Below, one piece after another: positions 1 to 8,272 of a stretch of 64,000 bases of DNA. Both the position numbers and the translations under genes were made by a program. This DNA is from SFDP01 sp051891855 (GTDB taxonomy: Bacteria; Bacillota; Clostridia; Lachnospirales; Lachnospiraceae). The stretch is from contig JBJFFP010000024.1 in the NCBI GenBank assembly GCA_051891855.1, positions 55,567 to 119,566 of the forward strand, written 5' to 3'. The notes beneath the pieces were generated by a model. It was given only the letters and a program-made list of their open reading frames with translations. It was not told the DNA's origin and searched no databases. Positions within the stretch are counted from its first letter, which is position 1. Each line of letters starts with the position of its first letter.

Positions 1-1063
1 ACAGGCTGTCATAATCATAATTCATATAATAATCATATTCCCATTGAAGGATATCCTGATAATTTTCCTTCGTTATCCTACCCTCATCGGCTGCCAGCCA
101 TTCCAGGATCACATCATTGATTTCTGCTACATAATGCTCTTTATCCCGATACAGGTTAATATTGTCCGTCACTTCCGTCTTATTTGCATAGCTGTAAAGT
201 CGGATGTTATCACATTCCAGCATCAGCCGGGTGGCAATTCCCTCCATCTGAATCTGCTTTTCCAGCCAGCCGTCCCGATACAGGGATTCCCAATAAAGCA
301 CACTATAGGGGGTATAAAAAAGGAGAAAGGTGGTATCCGGATACTGATTGGCCAATTCCACAATATTCCTGGTAATATTTTCTTTAACCCGGTTAATCTC
401 TTCTTCCGTCAACTCCTCCATGGGAAGAATTTCGGCGCTTCTCTGGTAGGTTTGGGAAATGCTCTCCCATCCTCTTCCTCCTCCCCAGCTGGAGTACTCA
501 TCAAAATTCGTGCTTTCCCTTCCCTGAAGAGTCCATAACATATCTGTATACAGTCCTTCAAATAAAAGGGTCTTATTCCACACATAGGAGGTGTCGTTCA
601 GCAGATTATCGTCATACAGATAGTCCGGATAGCTATCGTATCCCTGCCAGTCATAATCCCGGTTCAACCCGTTGTAGTCAATCCCCCAAAGGACATATTT
701 CACCTTGTTTTCACTGTTTAATGCTACCTCAACGGTATCCTTGATTTCTTCAAAGCCGGCACCGGAATAAGGAATCTTAATGGAAGCGGTTCCGAAAAGC
801 TCATCCATCTGTGAAACCTTAAAATTCTGATTCATACTGCTTCCGGTAATCAAAGCATCATACTCAAAGTTTTGAGCGATCCCCCGATTCATATACCTCT
901 CCGAGTATATCCGGTAAGAAATCCCGGGCAAAGGCGCATGATAATGGAAATAAGGGTCTACAACGACCATAGCCAAAAGAATTACAAAAAGGATTCCCAG
1001 GGTGACCGCAACCGTTCCGATAAACCATTTCTTCTGTTTTTGTATCTTTATTGTTTCGTTCAT
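1..1063 (-). CDS. SGNH-like partner of MBOAT acyltransferase (3' end cut by window edge)
   Basis: The frame reads open from an ATG at 1063 to the window edge, giving about 354 residues and lacking only the C-terminus. One N-terminal membrane anchor spans about residues 13-33 and is followed by the VDPYFHYH stretch common in this family. The extracytoplasmic part has ITGSSM (71-76), a variant of the SGNH/GDSL nucleophile block, and near the end LYRDKEHY, which supplies a D-x-x-H pair. Proteins of this DltD/AlgX-like kind complete acyl transfer outside the cell after an MBOAT protein moves the acyl group across the membrane. It lies 11 bases after the MBOAT gene, so the two are co-transcribed. 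The substrate, probably a surface glycan, is inferred. A long plus-strand frame opposite it is a shadow. Confidence 0.8.
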   Translation of the reverse strand, partial: MNETIKIQKQKKWFIGTVAVTLGILFVILLAMVVVDPYFHYHAPLPGISYRIYSERYMNRGIAQNFEYDALITGSSMNQNFKVSQMDELFGTASIKIPYSGAGFEEIKDTVEVALNSENKVKYVLWGIDYNGLNRDYDWQGYDSYPDYLYDDNLLNDTSYVWNKTLLFEGLYTDMLWTLQGRESTNFDEYSSWGGGRGWESISQTYQRSAEILPMEELTEEEINRVKENITRNIVELANQYPDTTFLLFYTPYSVLYWESLYRDGWLEKQIQMEGIATRLMLECDNIRLYSYANKTEVTDNINLYRDKEHYVAEINDVILEWLAADEGRITKENYQDILQWEYDYYMNYDYDSL

Positions 1064-1074
1064 ATAACTCCGTA

Positions 1075-2583
1075 CTAAAAATTAAAATAGAGAAATTCAC
1101 TTACATCGCTCAAAGAAATTATACACCATACCAAAAGAAGAATAGTTATTATACTTCGCCGAAAAGAATACTTTTCTTCCTCCATTTTCTCCTGGGTATT
1201 TTTCATCAAAAATACTGCCGATAAAAGGACGATCAGCACAGTGACAAGAGGCAGCCATGGATAGCTCTGAAAAACTCCTCTTAATCCCAGGTTAGCCAAA
1301 AGCCGCACTTCAATCAACTTATTCATAGCTTCCATGAATTTTTCACCCAATTCCCATTCACCGGAAAACAAGCTTCCCAAAATACACTGCCAGTCCCTGA
1401 TTCTATCGGCTCTGAATAGCAGCCAGGCCAGATTCACAAAGAAAAAGGTAAGTCCACCATATAACAACCGAAGGAGCTTTCCAAGCTTTCCATCTGAAAC
1501 TCTTATTCCCAAATCTTTTCCTATTTTTTCAACAATCATAAATGCTCCGTGGAGCCCTCCCCAAAGAAGAAAAGTATAATTTGCTCCATGCCAAAATCCA
1601 CTCAGCAAAAACACAATCATGGTATTCAAATACGTTCTGAATCGTCCGTTGCGGCTTCCTCCTAAGGGAATATAAACATATTGGGTAAAAAAACGAGTCA
1701 GCGTCATATGCCATCTTTCCCAAAACTCACTGATACTTCCTGCCTTGTAGGGTGAATTAAAGTTAATGGGAAGTTTTACATTAAACATATAGCCTATTCC
1801 CAATGCCATATCGCAATAGCCGCTGAAATCAAAATAAATCTGAAGGGTATAGGCCAGCATAACCACCAGTGTAGAGGCACTGTTCAATACATAAATATCG
1901 GAAAACCCAAGTGAAACCAATTTAGAAAGGGTATCGGCAAGGATAACCTTCTTTCCTAATCCCAGAGCAAAGCCATAAAGACCCCGGCTCATATTCTGCC
2001 AGCTTATCCTTTTATTTCTCTTCTCCATCAGCTGAGGAACCAGCTCTGAGTGCATAACGATGGGACCTGCCACCAGCTGCGGGAAAAAGGTAACATAGGC
2101 AGCATATTCAAAAAAGCCATAGTGAAGCCCATCTTCCTTACGATAGCAGTCCACGATATAGGAAATCTGCTGAAAGGTAAAGAAGCTAATTCCCAAAGGT
2201 AAAGCCACTCCCACATAATATTCAAAGTGAAACAGCCTCTCTAGAATGGCATCCAGAAAAAAATCGGCATATTTAAAATAAACCAAAAGACCCAGGTTGA
2301 ACACAACCCCTATGGTCACTGTCAGCTTCTGCCATCCCTTTTTCCCTCCTCGACGCTTCAGCTCTGAGAGAGAAAAACCTATCAGAAAATTTACCAGGAT
2401 ACTTCCGAGAATTAAAATCAGATACTCCGGTTTCTGATATCCGTAAAACCAGAGGGACATGAGAAACAGCCAGATTATTCCGGCCAATCCGTTTTTTCCG
2501 TAGGCATATCGATTTAAGGTAAAATAGCCCAGTAAGGTTATGGGCAGAAAAAATAAAATAAACAGATACGAATTAAATAACAT
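1075..2583 (-). CDS. MBOAT family O-acyltransferase (AlgI/DltB type)
   Basis: This 502-residue polytopic membrane protein has the usual length for AlgI/DltB-type MBOAT proteins. The family signature is clear: SEFWERWHMTLTRFF with His292, then SGFWHG with His332, the family's presumed catalytic histidine, then LLWGGLHG. The ALPLGISFFTFQ segment near 127-138 is also typical. MBOAT proteins take an activated acyl group from the cytoplasm and pass it to an extracytoplasmic acceptor. With the SGNH-like gene 11 bases downstream it should O-acetylate (or otherwise acylate) a surface polysaccharide or lipid-linked sugar. The gene starts 8 bases after the upstream membrane protein gene ends. The acceptor cannot be read from sequence. 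Confidence 0.92.
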   Translation of the reverse strand: MLFNSYLFILFFLPITLLGYFTLNRYAYGKNGLAGIIWLFLMSLWFYGYQKPEYLILILGSILVNFLIGFSLSELKRRGGKKGWQKLTVTIGVVFNLGLLVYFKYADFFLDAILERLFHFEYYVGVALPLGISFFTFQQISYIVDCYRKEDGLHYGFFEYAAYVTFFPQLVAGPIVMHSELVPQLMEKRNKRISWQNMSRGLYGFALGLGKKVILADTLSKLVSLGFSDIYVLNSASTLVVMLAYTLQIYFDFSGYCDMALGIGYMFNVKLPINFNSPYKAGSISEFWERWHMTLTRFFTQYVYIPLGGSRNGRFRTYLNTMIVFLLSGFWHGANYTFLLWGGLHGAFMIVEKIGKDLGIRVSDGKLGKLLRLLYGGLTFFFVNLAWLLFRADRIRDWQCILGSLFSGEWELGEKFMEAMNKLIEVRLLANLGLRGVFQSYPWLPLVTVLIVLLSAVFLMKNTQEKMEEEKYSFRRSIITILLLVWCIISLSDVSEFLYFNF

Positions 2584-2591
2584 CGCTTTCC

Positions 2592-4142
2592 CTATTTTCT
2601 TTTAAACAAGTAATACTCAAAGGTTGTCCCGTTAGACAGGTTAGTCTCATATCCCACCAGATCATAGTACTGCCGTATCTCCCGGGGATAATCTCCCCTG
2701 ACCAGAACGAACTGTGTCAGTCCCTCCCGAATATAACGAAGCTGTTCCTTCTCCATTTCTTTAAGAGGTATCCCATTGGTCTGAAAATACTTACAGGTAG
2801 GCACAATATCCGCTACGGTATAAAGTCCTGCATCCAGACAGCTTAGGTTGAGCAAGGTGGGATTTTCCTCCTGTTGAACGATTTCCTTAAATTTATACAG
2901 GAAAAAATCCTCCCGGCTCTGCTCCATAAAGGCAGTATTCCCGGAACCGACCCACGCTCCTAAAAGACTGATGCTGCAGATGATGCCTGCTGCCAGTACA
3001 TTCTTCAAGGTGATTTTATCGTTTATGGCCTCTTCCTCTGCCCGCTCTGTCTTCCTGTCATAAATCAGCCAATCTGCCAGCACTCCCACTGCTCCCAGTC
3101 CTAACGTAGCAAAAACCATAAGTGGAATAGAATAATAAGGAAGATTCGCTCCTCCAACAAAAATGCCCAAGAATAAAAATCCAAAGAGGGCATAAAGATT
3201 CAGCTTCTCATACCACCTTATTCTCCGATTCATAAGAAAAAACAGCATTCCGATAATGATGGGAATAAAATACGAGGCATTATCCAGAATCAGATAATAC
3301 AATATTTTGGCCAGTGTGTAAACCTTTTCTCCCGCTCCTGTCGATGCTTTACTTAAATCACTGTATAAAAAGATATTGTTATAAATATAACAGATATACC
3401 AGTCATACAGGGCATCATGAATCCCGAAATAAATCAGCCACGGAATCAGCGTAATGAGCATCCCCCCCAGAAATACTCCGCAGGCAGCCAGCGCTCTCTT
3501 CCGATTGGCTTTTGTAAAATTCATTAAGGCAATCGCTGCCATCCAGGCAAAATAAAATCCCAGCATATTGAATTTTACCTGCATGATAATTCCCGAAAAA
3601 ATACCGTTAACCAGAATCATTTTTAGGGATGGAGGTTTAGGATATTCCTCCTGAAAATAGCGAAGGGAAAAATATAGGCTCCAGGCAAACAGGGGCAGAC
3701 AAAATTCCTCTGCCGCCCCTCCCCAGTAAAAGCTTTTTGCCGAAAAACAGACTGCTGCCAGAACCGGTGTAAGCATAAGGGCCGTTTTCTCTTTGGCATA
3801 CAGACAAAAAATCCGGTAACCTGCCATCAGAAAAAAGGCTGCTGCTACAATTTCCAACAAATACACGCCAAAAAAGGTATCACGGGAAATCAAATAGGCA
3901 ATACCATACAGAAGATAGAGAAAGGGCCCCTTTTGATCATACAGGTCCCGATAGATGATTCCGCCATTCATCATAAACTTCCCCATGGAAAAATAGCTGT
4001 TAGCATCATCCCAGTTATTGCAGGGGTAGAAAAAGGAAGAGCGGGAGCAAATCGTTAAAAAAAGTGCTGCAATAAGCACCATATATACGTATAGCTTCCA
4101 ATTCCCGCCTTTTTTCTGCCTCTTTTCTACTGTATTTTCCAT
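2592..4142 (-). CDS. GT39/GT-C-like membrane glycosyltransferase
   Basis: The 516-residue product has a short basic N-terminus, one signal-like membrane segment and about ten more hydrophobic segments. The first outer loop holds NWDDANSYFSMGKFMMNGG followed by YRDLYDQKGPFLYLLYG. Acidic residues in this place and the D-x-K-GP block are characteristic of bacterial GT-C enzymes related to PMT/ArnT, which use polyprenyl-phosphate sugars outside the membrane. A hydrophilic C-terminal part of about 110 residues probably lies outside the cell. It precedes the MBOAT/SGNH pair, suggesting one unit that glycosylates and acylates the same polymer. The ATG at 4142 has a GAGG site 8 bases upstream. Donor and acceptor are unknown. 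Confidence 0.75.
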   Translation of the reverse strand: MENTVEKRQKKGGNWKLYVYMVLIAALFLTICSRSSFFYPCNNWDDANSYFSMGKFMMNGGIIYRDLYDQKGPFLYLLYGIAYLISRDTFFGVYLLEIVAAAFFLMAGYRIFCLYAKEKTALMLTPVLAAVCFSAKSFYWGGAAEEFCLPLFAWSLYFSLRYFQEEYPKPPSLKMILVNGIFSGIIMQVKFNMLGFYFAWMAAIALMNFTKANRKRALAACGVFLGGMLITLIPWLIYFGIHDALYDWYICYIYNNIFLYSDLSKASTGAGEKVYTLAKILYYLILDNASYFIPIIIGMLFFLMNRRIRWYEKLNLYALFGFLFLGIFVGGANLPYYSIPLMVFATLGLGAVGVLADWLIYDRKTERAEEEAINDKITLKNVLAAGIICSISLLGAWVGSGNTAFMEQSREDFFLYKFKEIVQQEENPTLLNLSCLDAGLYTVADIVPTCKYFQTNGIPLKEMEKEQLRYIREGLTQFVLVRGDYPREIRQYYDLVGYETNLSNGTTFEYYLFKRK

Positions 4143-4182
4143 AATCCTTCCCTCATCCTATCATTCCACTTTTAATCCAGTA

Positions 4183-4192
4183 CAGAATAGCA
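4183..4192 (-). promoter_or_regulatory. Possible extended -10 element for the 4142-to-1 transcript
   Basis: The minus strand reads TGCTATTCT, an extended -10 (TGn plus TATTCT) about 42 bases before the start at 4142. No convincing -35 hexamer sits 16-18 bases further upstream. It lies in the 168-base divergent region with the plus-strand promoter below. Weak on its own. Confidence 0.3.
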
Positions 4193-4232
4193 TACTTTGC
4201 CTCCAAATACCATATCCGTATTTTCTTTTCAA

Positions 4233-4261
4233 TTGACTTTTTCTATATTTTTCGCTAAGAT
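4233..4261 (+). promoter_or_regulatory. Sigma-A-type promoter for the plus-strand GT-C genes
   Basis: TTGACT (4233-4238) and TAAGAT (4256-4261) are separated by 17 bases in the divergent region before the plus-strand genes. Start of transcription would fall near 4268, leaving a leader of about 43 bases to the ATG at 4311. The -35 differs from consensus at one base, the -10 at two. Confidence 0.5.
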
Positions 4262-4310
4262 AAGACAAAATAACGATTACTTTGCATTTAGTCCAAAAGG
4301 AGTTTGTTTC

Positions 4311-5522
4311 ATGATATTCTCTGTAGAGCACAAGATTCTTTTCTGGATAGAAAAGCACCTTTATCTGATTTTTTTCTTTGCCATAACTCTGATTTCTCTG
4401 GCTATCCGTTTTCTTCTTAGGGACGCTGATTCCGGAGATTTGAATGCTTTTCTTCTGCCTTGGTTTGACTATATTAAGGAGAATGGAGGACTGGGTTCCT
4501 TAGATGTGCAGGTGGGAGACTATAATATCCCTTATCAGACGGTAATTGCCCTTCTTACCTATCTGCCCTTAGAGCCTGCTTATCTCTATAAGCTGTTTTC
4601 CTGTATTTTCGACTATTTTCTCGCAGTTCTTGCAGGCTGCTTCGTCTATTCCGGCAGCCGGGATAACCGTGAGCTTAAGGCGATTCTTGCTTATTCCTGT
4701 GTTCTTCTTTCCCCTCTGGTTTTTTTAAATTCATCCTACTGGGCTCAGTGTGATTCCGTATTTACCAGCTTTTCTGTCCTTTCCTTACTGTTTTTCAGTC
4801 GGGAAAAATACGGTCTTACCTTTATTGCCTTTGGGTTAGCCTTGTCCTTTAAGCTGCAAGCCATTTTTTTGCTGCCTCTTTATCTTTTTCTATATGTCTA
4901 TAAAAAAAGATTTTCCTTCCTCTATTTTTTTCTGATTCCCATGACCATGATTTTTATGGCCACTGCCGGACTTGTGAAGGGGCGAGGAATTAAGGACGTT
5001 TTTTTTATCTATGCCAACCAGACCAACACCTATACCTCTCTCTATATTAACTATCCCAGCTTCTGGGGATTGTTCTTAAGCGATACCCCCGCCCAGTTAT
5101 CTCTTGCCCTGAAGCCCCTGGCTATTGTCTTCACCATAGCTGTTCTGGCTCTTCTTTTATTCTGGCTGTACCGGCAGCAGACTGTGCTGACACCGGTTAC
5201 CCTTGTGTACATGGCCTTTCTGGTCATCTTTACCTGTGTTCTGTTTTTACCGAATATGCACGAGCGATACGGCTTTCAGTATGAAATTTTATCCATTTTA
5301 CTGGCCTTTTTTCTTCCAAAAACGACCTGGCTTTCCTTGGGGCTGCATATATTAAGCTTTCGCACCTACAGTATTTATCTGTTTGATTTTACCCGGGAGC
5401 GTTTCTATCAGCTATCCATAATCAATGTGATGATTTATGTGGTTTATCTATACCTGTTCTACCGATATGTGCAGGATAAGGAGCTTCACCAATGTGACAG
5501 TCCCCATTCTGCCAATCTGTAA
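4311..5522 (+). CDS. Gpi18-like mannosyltransferase-type GT-C membrane protein
   Basis: The ATG at 4311 is chosen because AAAAGGAG ends 8 bases before it; the frame is open further upstream without a ribosome site. The 403-residue product is almost wholly membrane-embedded. The first outer loop contains DADSGDLNAFLLPWFDYI, and residues near 150 give NSSYWAQCDSVFTSF, a pattern of the COG5542/GT87-like integral membrane sugar transferases, which move sugars from polyprenyl-phosphate donors on the outer face. NMHERYGF near the C-terminal third is another hallmark of the group. Together with the next gene it forms the only plus-strand block in the window. Precise sugar unknown. Confidence 0.75.
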   Translation: MIFSVEHKILFWIEKHLYLIFFFAITLISLAIRFLLRDADSGDLNAFLLPWFDYIKENGGLGSLDVQVGDYNIPYQTVIALLTYLPLEPAYLYKLFSCIFDYFLAVLAGCFVYSGSRDNRELKAILAYSCVLLSPLVFLNSSYWAQCDSVFTSFSVLSLLFFSREKYGLTFIAFGLALSFKLQAIFLLPLYLFLYVYKKRFSFLYFFLIPMTMIFMATAGLVKGRGIKDVFFIYANQTNTYTSLYINYPSFWGLFLSDTPAQLSLALKPLAIVFTIAVLALLLFWLYRQQTVLTPVTLVYMAFLVIFTCVLFLPNMHERYGFQYEILSILLAFFLPKTTWLSLGLHILSFRTYSIYLFDFTRERFYQLSIINVMIYVVYLYLFYRYVQDKELHQCDSPHSANL

Positions 5523-5553
5523 GCAGCTTAGTTCTACGAAAGAGGATTCATCC

Positions 5554-7293
5554 ATGCGGATTATCGATTATTTTAATTACCTTGCTCTAATCATCTATAT
5601 AGCTGTGGTTTCTTTCTTTCTGCTGAAAAAAACAGAATCCACACAGAAGTCGAAGCTGGCCACAGGCAGGATCAGTCTCAATTCCGGACAGGAGAAAATA
5701 ATCGTCTGCCTGTTGCTGGGATTGGGAATTTTTCTTCGTTTTTTTCGTCTTTCCTCCATGCCGGAGGGTTTCCAGCAGGATGAGGCTTCTAATGCCTACG
5801 AAGCCTTTGCCCTTTCCTTTTACGGCATGGACCGAAATGGCTACCTCCGTCCTGTTTATCCCATCACCTGGGGCTCCGGCGGTGGAAGTCCCTTTCTGAT
5901 TTATCTGTGTGCTCTTGTTATCCGTATTTTCGGAAATTCTATTTTGACCTTCCGCAGTGTGGTTGCCCTGTTCGGTGTATGCACCCTATTTCTGTTCTAT
6001 TTCTATGTCAAAAAGGTACATAACCCTACTACTGCCCTGATTGGCCTTGGTGCACTGGCAGTCTGCCCCTGGCACGTGATTCTCTCCCGTTGGCTTCTGG
6101 ACTGCAACACTATTCCCTTCTGGGTCATTCTTGTTCTGCTTCTGTTTTGGAGGGCCAATACCTCCAAAAAGACCCTTCACTATCTGATTGCCGCAGCAGT
6201 CAGTGGCTTTTGCCTCTATTGCTATGGCAGTGCAACAGTGGTAATTCCTCTGTTCCTGCTGTTTGCCTGCAGCTACAGTCTATACGTTAAACGTCTCACC
6301 CTGAAGCAGCTTTTTCTCAGCGGAATAGCCTTTTTGGTGATTATAGCTCCTTTAGCCGTATTTTATCTTATTAATCTGTTCGATCTTCCTGCCATTAATA
6401 CCGAATATTTCAGTATCCCCCGCTTCGTAGGAGATCATACCGGCTCTGTTTTTATTGCCTTTGACTCCTCCTTACCGGTTACACTTTTCAGTAATCTGAT
6501 CCGGGTACTGAAAATGCTGACTGTAGGAACCACAGATGAAGCCATTAACTATGTTCCCGGTTATTTTACCTTTTATCATTTTACTTTCCCGGTAACCTTC
6601 CTGGGTCTTTATCTGGCTCTTAAGGATATGTTTTCAGGCAATCGAAAAAAAGCCTGGAATCGCCACAGTCCCATGGTTTGGATGTTTATGGCAGCCTTCC
6701 TTTTTTCCCTGTTTATTGATCCCAATATCAACCGGATGATTTTTATCTTTCTTCCGGTGGTTTACTTTTTCGCGGTGGGTACAGAAGCCATTTACCGAAA
6801 ACTTCGTTATGCCTTTGTTCTTTTAGTGCTTCTTTTTTCTCTGGGAGCTATTTCTTTTACTCGGGATTATTTTACCAGGTTTAACGAAACTACCGCCAGT
6901 CTTTGTATGAAAGGCTATGGAAACGCCATCCAATACGCGGAAAGCATACGAAAAGAGGGGCAGACCATCTATTCCACCTATGAAGGCCTGGCTTCCCCTT
7001 TTATTTCTGCTCTGTATTTCAGTGAAACTGCTCCCCAGGATTTTGTAGATACGGTAATCTACAAAGACCCCGAAGCAGAATTTCTGGTTGCCTCCTCCTT
7101 TACCCATTATGTTTTCGGACTTCCTGATGATCTGTGGGAGGATGAGGCCGCTTCATGGGATAATCCTCAATTAAACCTGAACTATCAGGATTCTATTCTA
7201 ATTATTGCGCAGAGTGAAAAAGAGCAATTTGTCTCAGAGCAATATCGGATTACAGATTTTGATTATTATGCAGTGGTAGAATATATCCACTAG
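5554..7293 (+). CDS. ArnT/PMT-like GT-C membrane glycosyltransferase
   Basis: The ATG at 5554 is preceded by GAAAGAGGA and starts 31 bases after the previous stop; a longer in-frame opening overlaps that gene and is less likely. The 579-residue product has an N-terminal hydrophobic segment, then the first outer loop MPEGFQQDEASNAYEAFAL, placing D-E in the position used by PMT/ArnT (GT39/GT83) enzymes. About ten more membrane segments follow, then a soluble outer domain from about residue 430. SGGGSPFLIYL after the first loop is also typical. It probably adds a sugar or lipid-linked group to the polymer outside the membrane. Convergent with the gene ending at 7322, with 28 bases between them. 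Confidence 0.75.
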   Translation: MRIIDYFNYLALIIYIAVVSFFLLKKTESTQKSKLATGRISLNSGQEKIIVCLLLGLGIFLRFFRLSSMPEGFQQDEASNAYEAFALSFYGMDRNGYLRPVYPITWGSGGGSPFLIYLCALVIRIFGNSILTFRSVVALFGVCTLFLFYFYVKKVHNPTTALIGLGALAVCPWHVILSRWLLDCNTIPFWVILVLLLFWRANTSKKTLHYLIAAAVSGFCLYCYGSATVVIPLFLLFACSYSLYVKRLTLKQLFLSGIAFLVIIAPLAVFYLINLFDLPAINTEYFSIPRFVGDHTGSVFIAFDSSLPVTLFSNLIRVLKMLTVGTTDEAINYVPGYFTFYHFTFPVTFLGLYLALKDMFSGNRKKAWNRHSPMVWMFMAAFLFSLFIDPNINRMIFIFLPVVYFFAVGTEAIYRKLRYAFVLLVLLFSLGAISFTRDYFTRFNETTASLCMKGYGNAIQYAESIRKEGQTIYSTYEGLASPFISALYFSETAPQDFVDTVIYKDPEAEFLVASSFTHYVFGLPDDLWEDEAASWDNPQLNLNYQDSILIIAQSEKEQFVSEQYRITDFDYYAVVEYIH

Positions 7294-7321
7294 AGCTTTT
7301 GACATGATTTGATATCATTTA

Positions 7322-8272
7322 TTACTGCCTGTATGTCCTCTCACTGATAATAAATCTGGGTCTTGCCTTGGTTTCCAGATAAATCTTTCCAATATATTCA
7401 CCCAGTACACCGAAACAAATCAGCTGTACACCGCTTAGGAAGCATATGATGCTGGTCATACTGGCCCAGCCGCTGACTGCCTCTCCCCTCAGGTGAACCA
7501 CTACCGACCAGATAACCCCGATAAAGCTTAAAAAGGCAATGAGAAGCCCTAGGGTCATAATCATCCGTATGGGACGGATACTCAGACTGGTAATACCATC
7601 AAAGGCCAGTGCCAGCATTTTCCTCAGGGGATAATGACTGGTTCCTGCCTGACGCTGATGCCGTTCATAATATACACTGGTGCTTTTAAAGCCTACCAGC
7701 GGAATCATACCTCTTAAATAGATATTTACCTCTTTAAATTCTGCCAGCTCTTCTAATACTCTTGCCGATAGAAGGCGATAATCTGCATGGTTAAATACCA
7801 CATCTGCTCCAAACCATCTCAGCACTTTATAATAGCCTTCAGCCGTAGCCCGTTTAAAAAAGGTATCCGTATCCCTTTTACTGCGTACACCGTAAACTAC
7901 GTCACAGCCGTTTAAATATTCATCGATCATGGCATCCATGGCATTAATATCATCCTGACCATCACAATCGATGGTGATGCTGATATCACATTTATCTTTA
8001 ACTTCCATAAGGCCGGCCAGTACCGCATTCTGATGTCCCCGATTGCGGCTTAAGGCAATTCCTTCTATACACTTCTCCCGGCAGGATAAATCGCAAATAA
8101 TCTGCCATGTTCTGTCCTTACTGCCGTCATTAACAAATAAAGTCTTACTTTTTTCCGAAATCTTTCCTTTTTCAATCAACTGTGTGATTTTTTCTGCAAA
8201 CAGCTTGCCGGTGACAGGTAATACTTCTTCTTCATTATAGCAGGGGACCACGATATATAATATGGGTTTCAT
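7322..8272 (-). CDS. GtrB-like polyprenyl-phosphate glycosyltransferase (GT2)
   Basis: This 316-residue protein begins with a GT2 domain: VVPCYNEEEV at 8-17, VNDGSKD at 47-53 and the metal site DCDGQDD at 102-108. Two hydrophobic hairpins from about 230 to 300 anchor it in the membrane. The layout matches GtrB/ArnC-type enzymes that transfer a sugar from a nucleotide to undecaprenyl phosphate, making the donor for GT-C enzymes outside. Its ATG overlaps the upstream stop by 4 bases. It is similar to the 10139-11113 product along its whole length, so the two probably duplicated. GtrA (12270-12725) is a likely flipping partner. Confidence 0.88.
   Translation of the reverse strand: MKPILYIVVPCYNEEEVLPVTGKLFAEKITQLIEKGKISEKSKTLFVNDGSKDRTWQIICDLSCREKCIEGIALSRNRGHQNAVLAGLMEVKDKCDISITIDCDGQDDINAMDAMIDEYLNGCDVVYGVRSKRDTDTFFKRATAEGYYKVLRWFGADVVFNHADYRLLSARVLEELAEFKEVNIYLRGMIPLVGFKSTSVYYERHQRQAGTSHYPLRKMLALAFDGITSLSIRPIRMIMTLGLLIAFLSFIGVIWSVVVHLRGEAVSGWASMTSIICFLSGVQLICFGVLGEYIGKIYLETKARPRFIISERTYRQ

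Noticed and set aside
44..538. 164-codon plus-strand frame
   Set aside because: It is antisense to the SGNH-like gene, has no family motif and no ribosome site.
7294..7321. Small inverted repeat ATGAT/ATCAT between convergent genes
   Set aside because: Only 5 base pairs without a U-run on either strand, so not called as a terminator.
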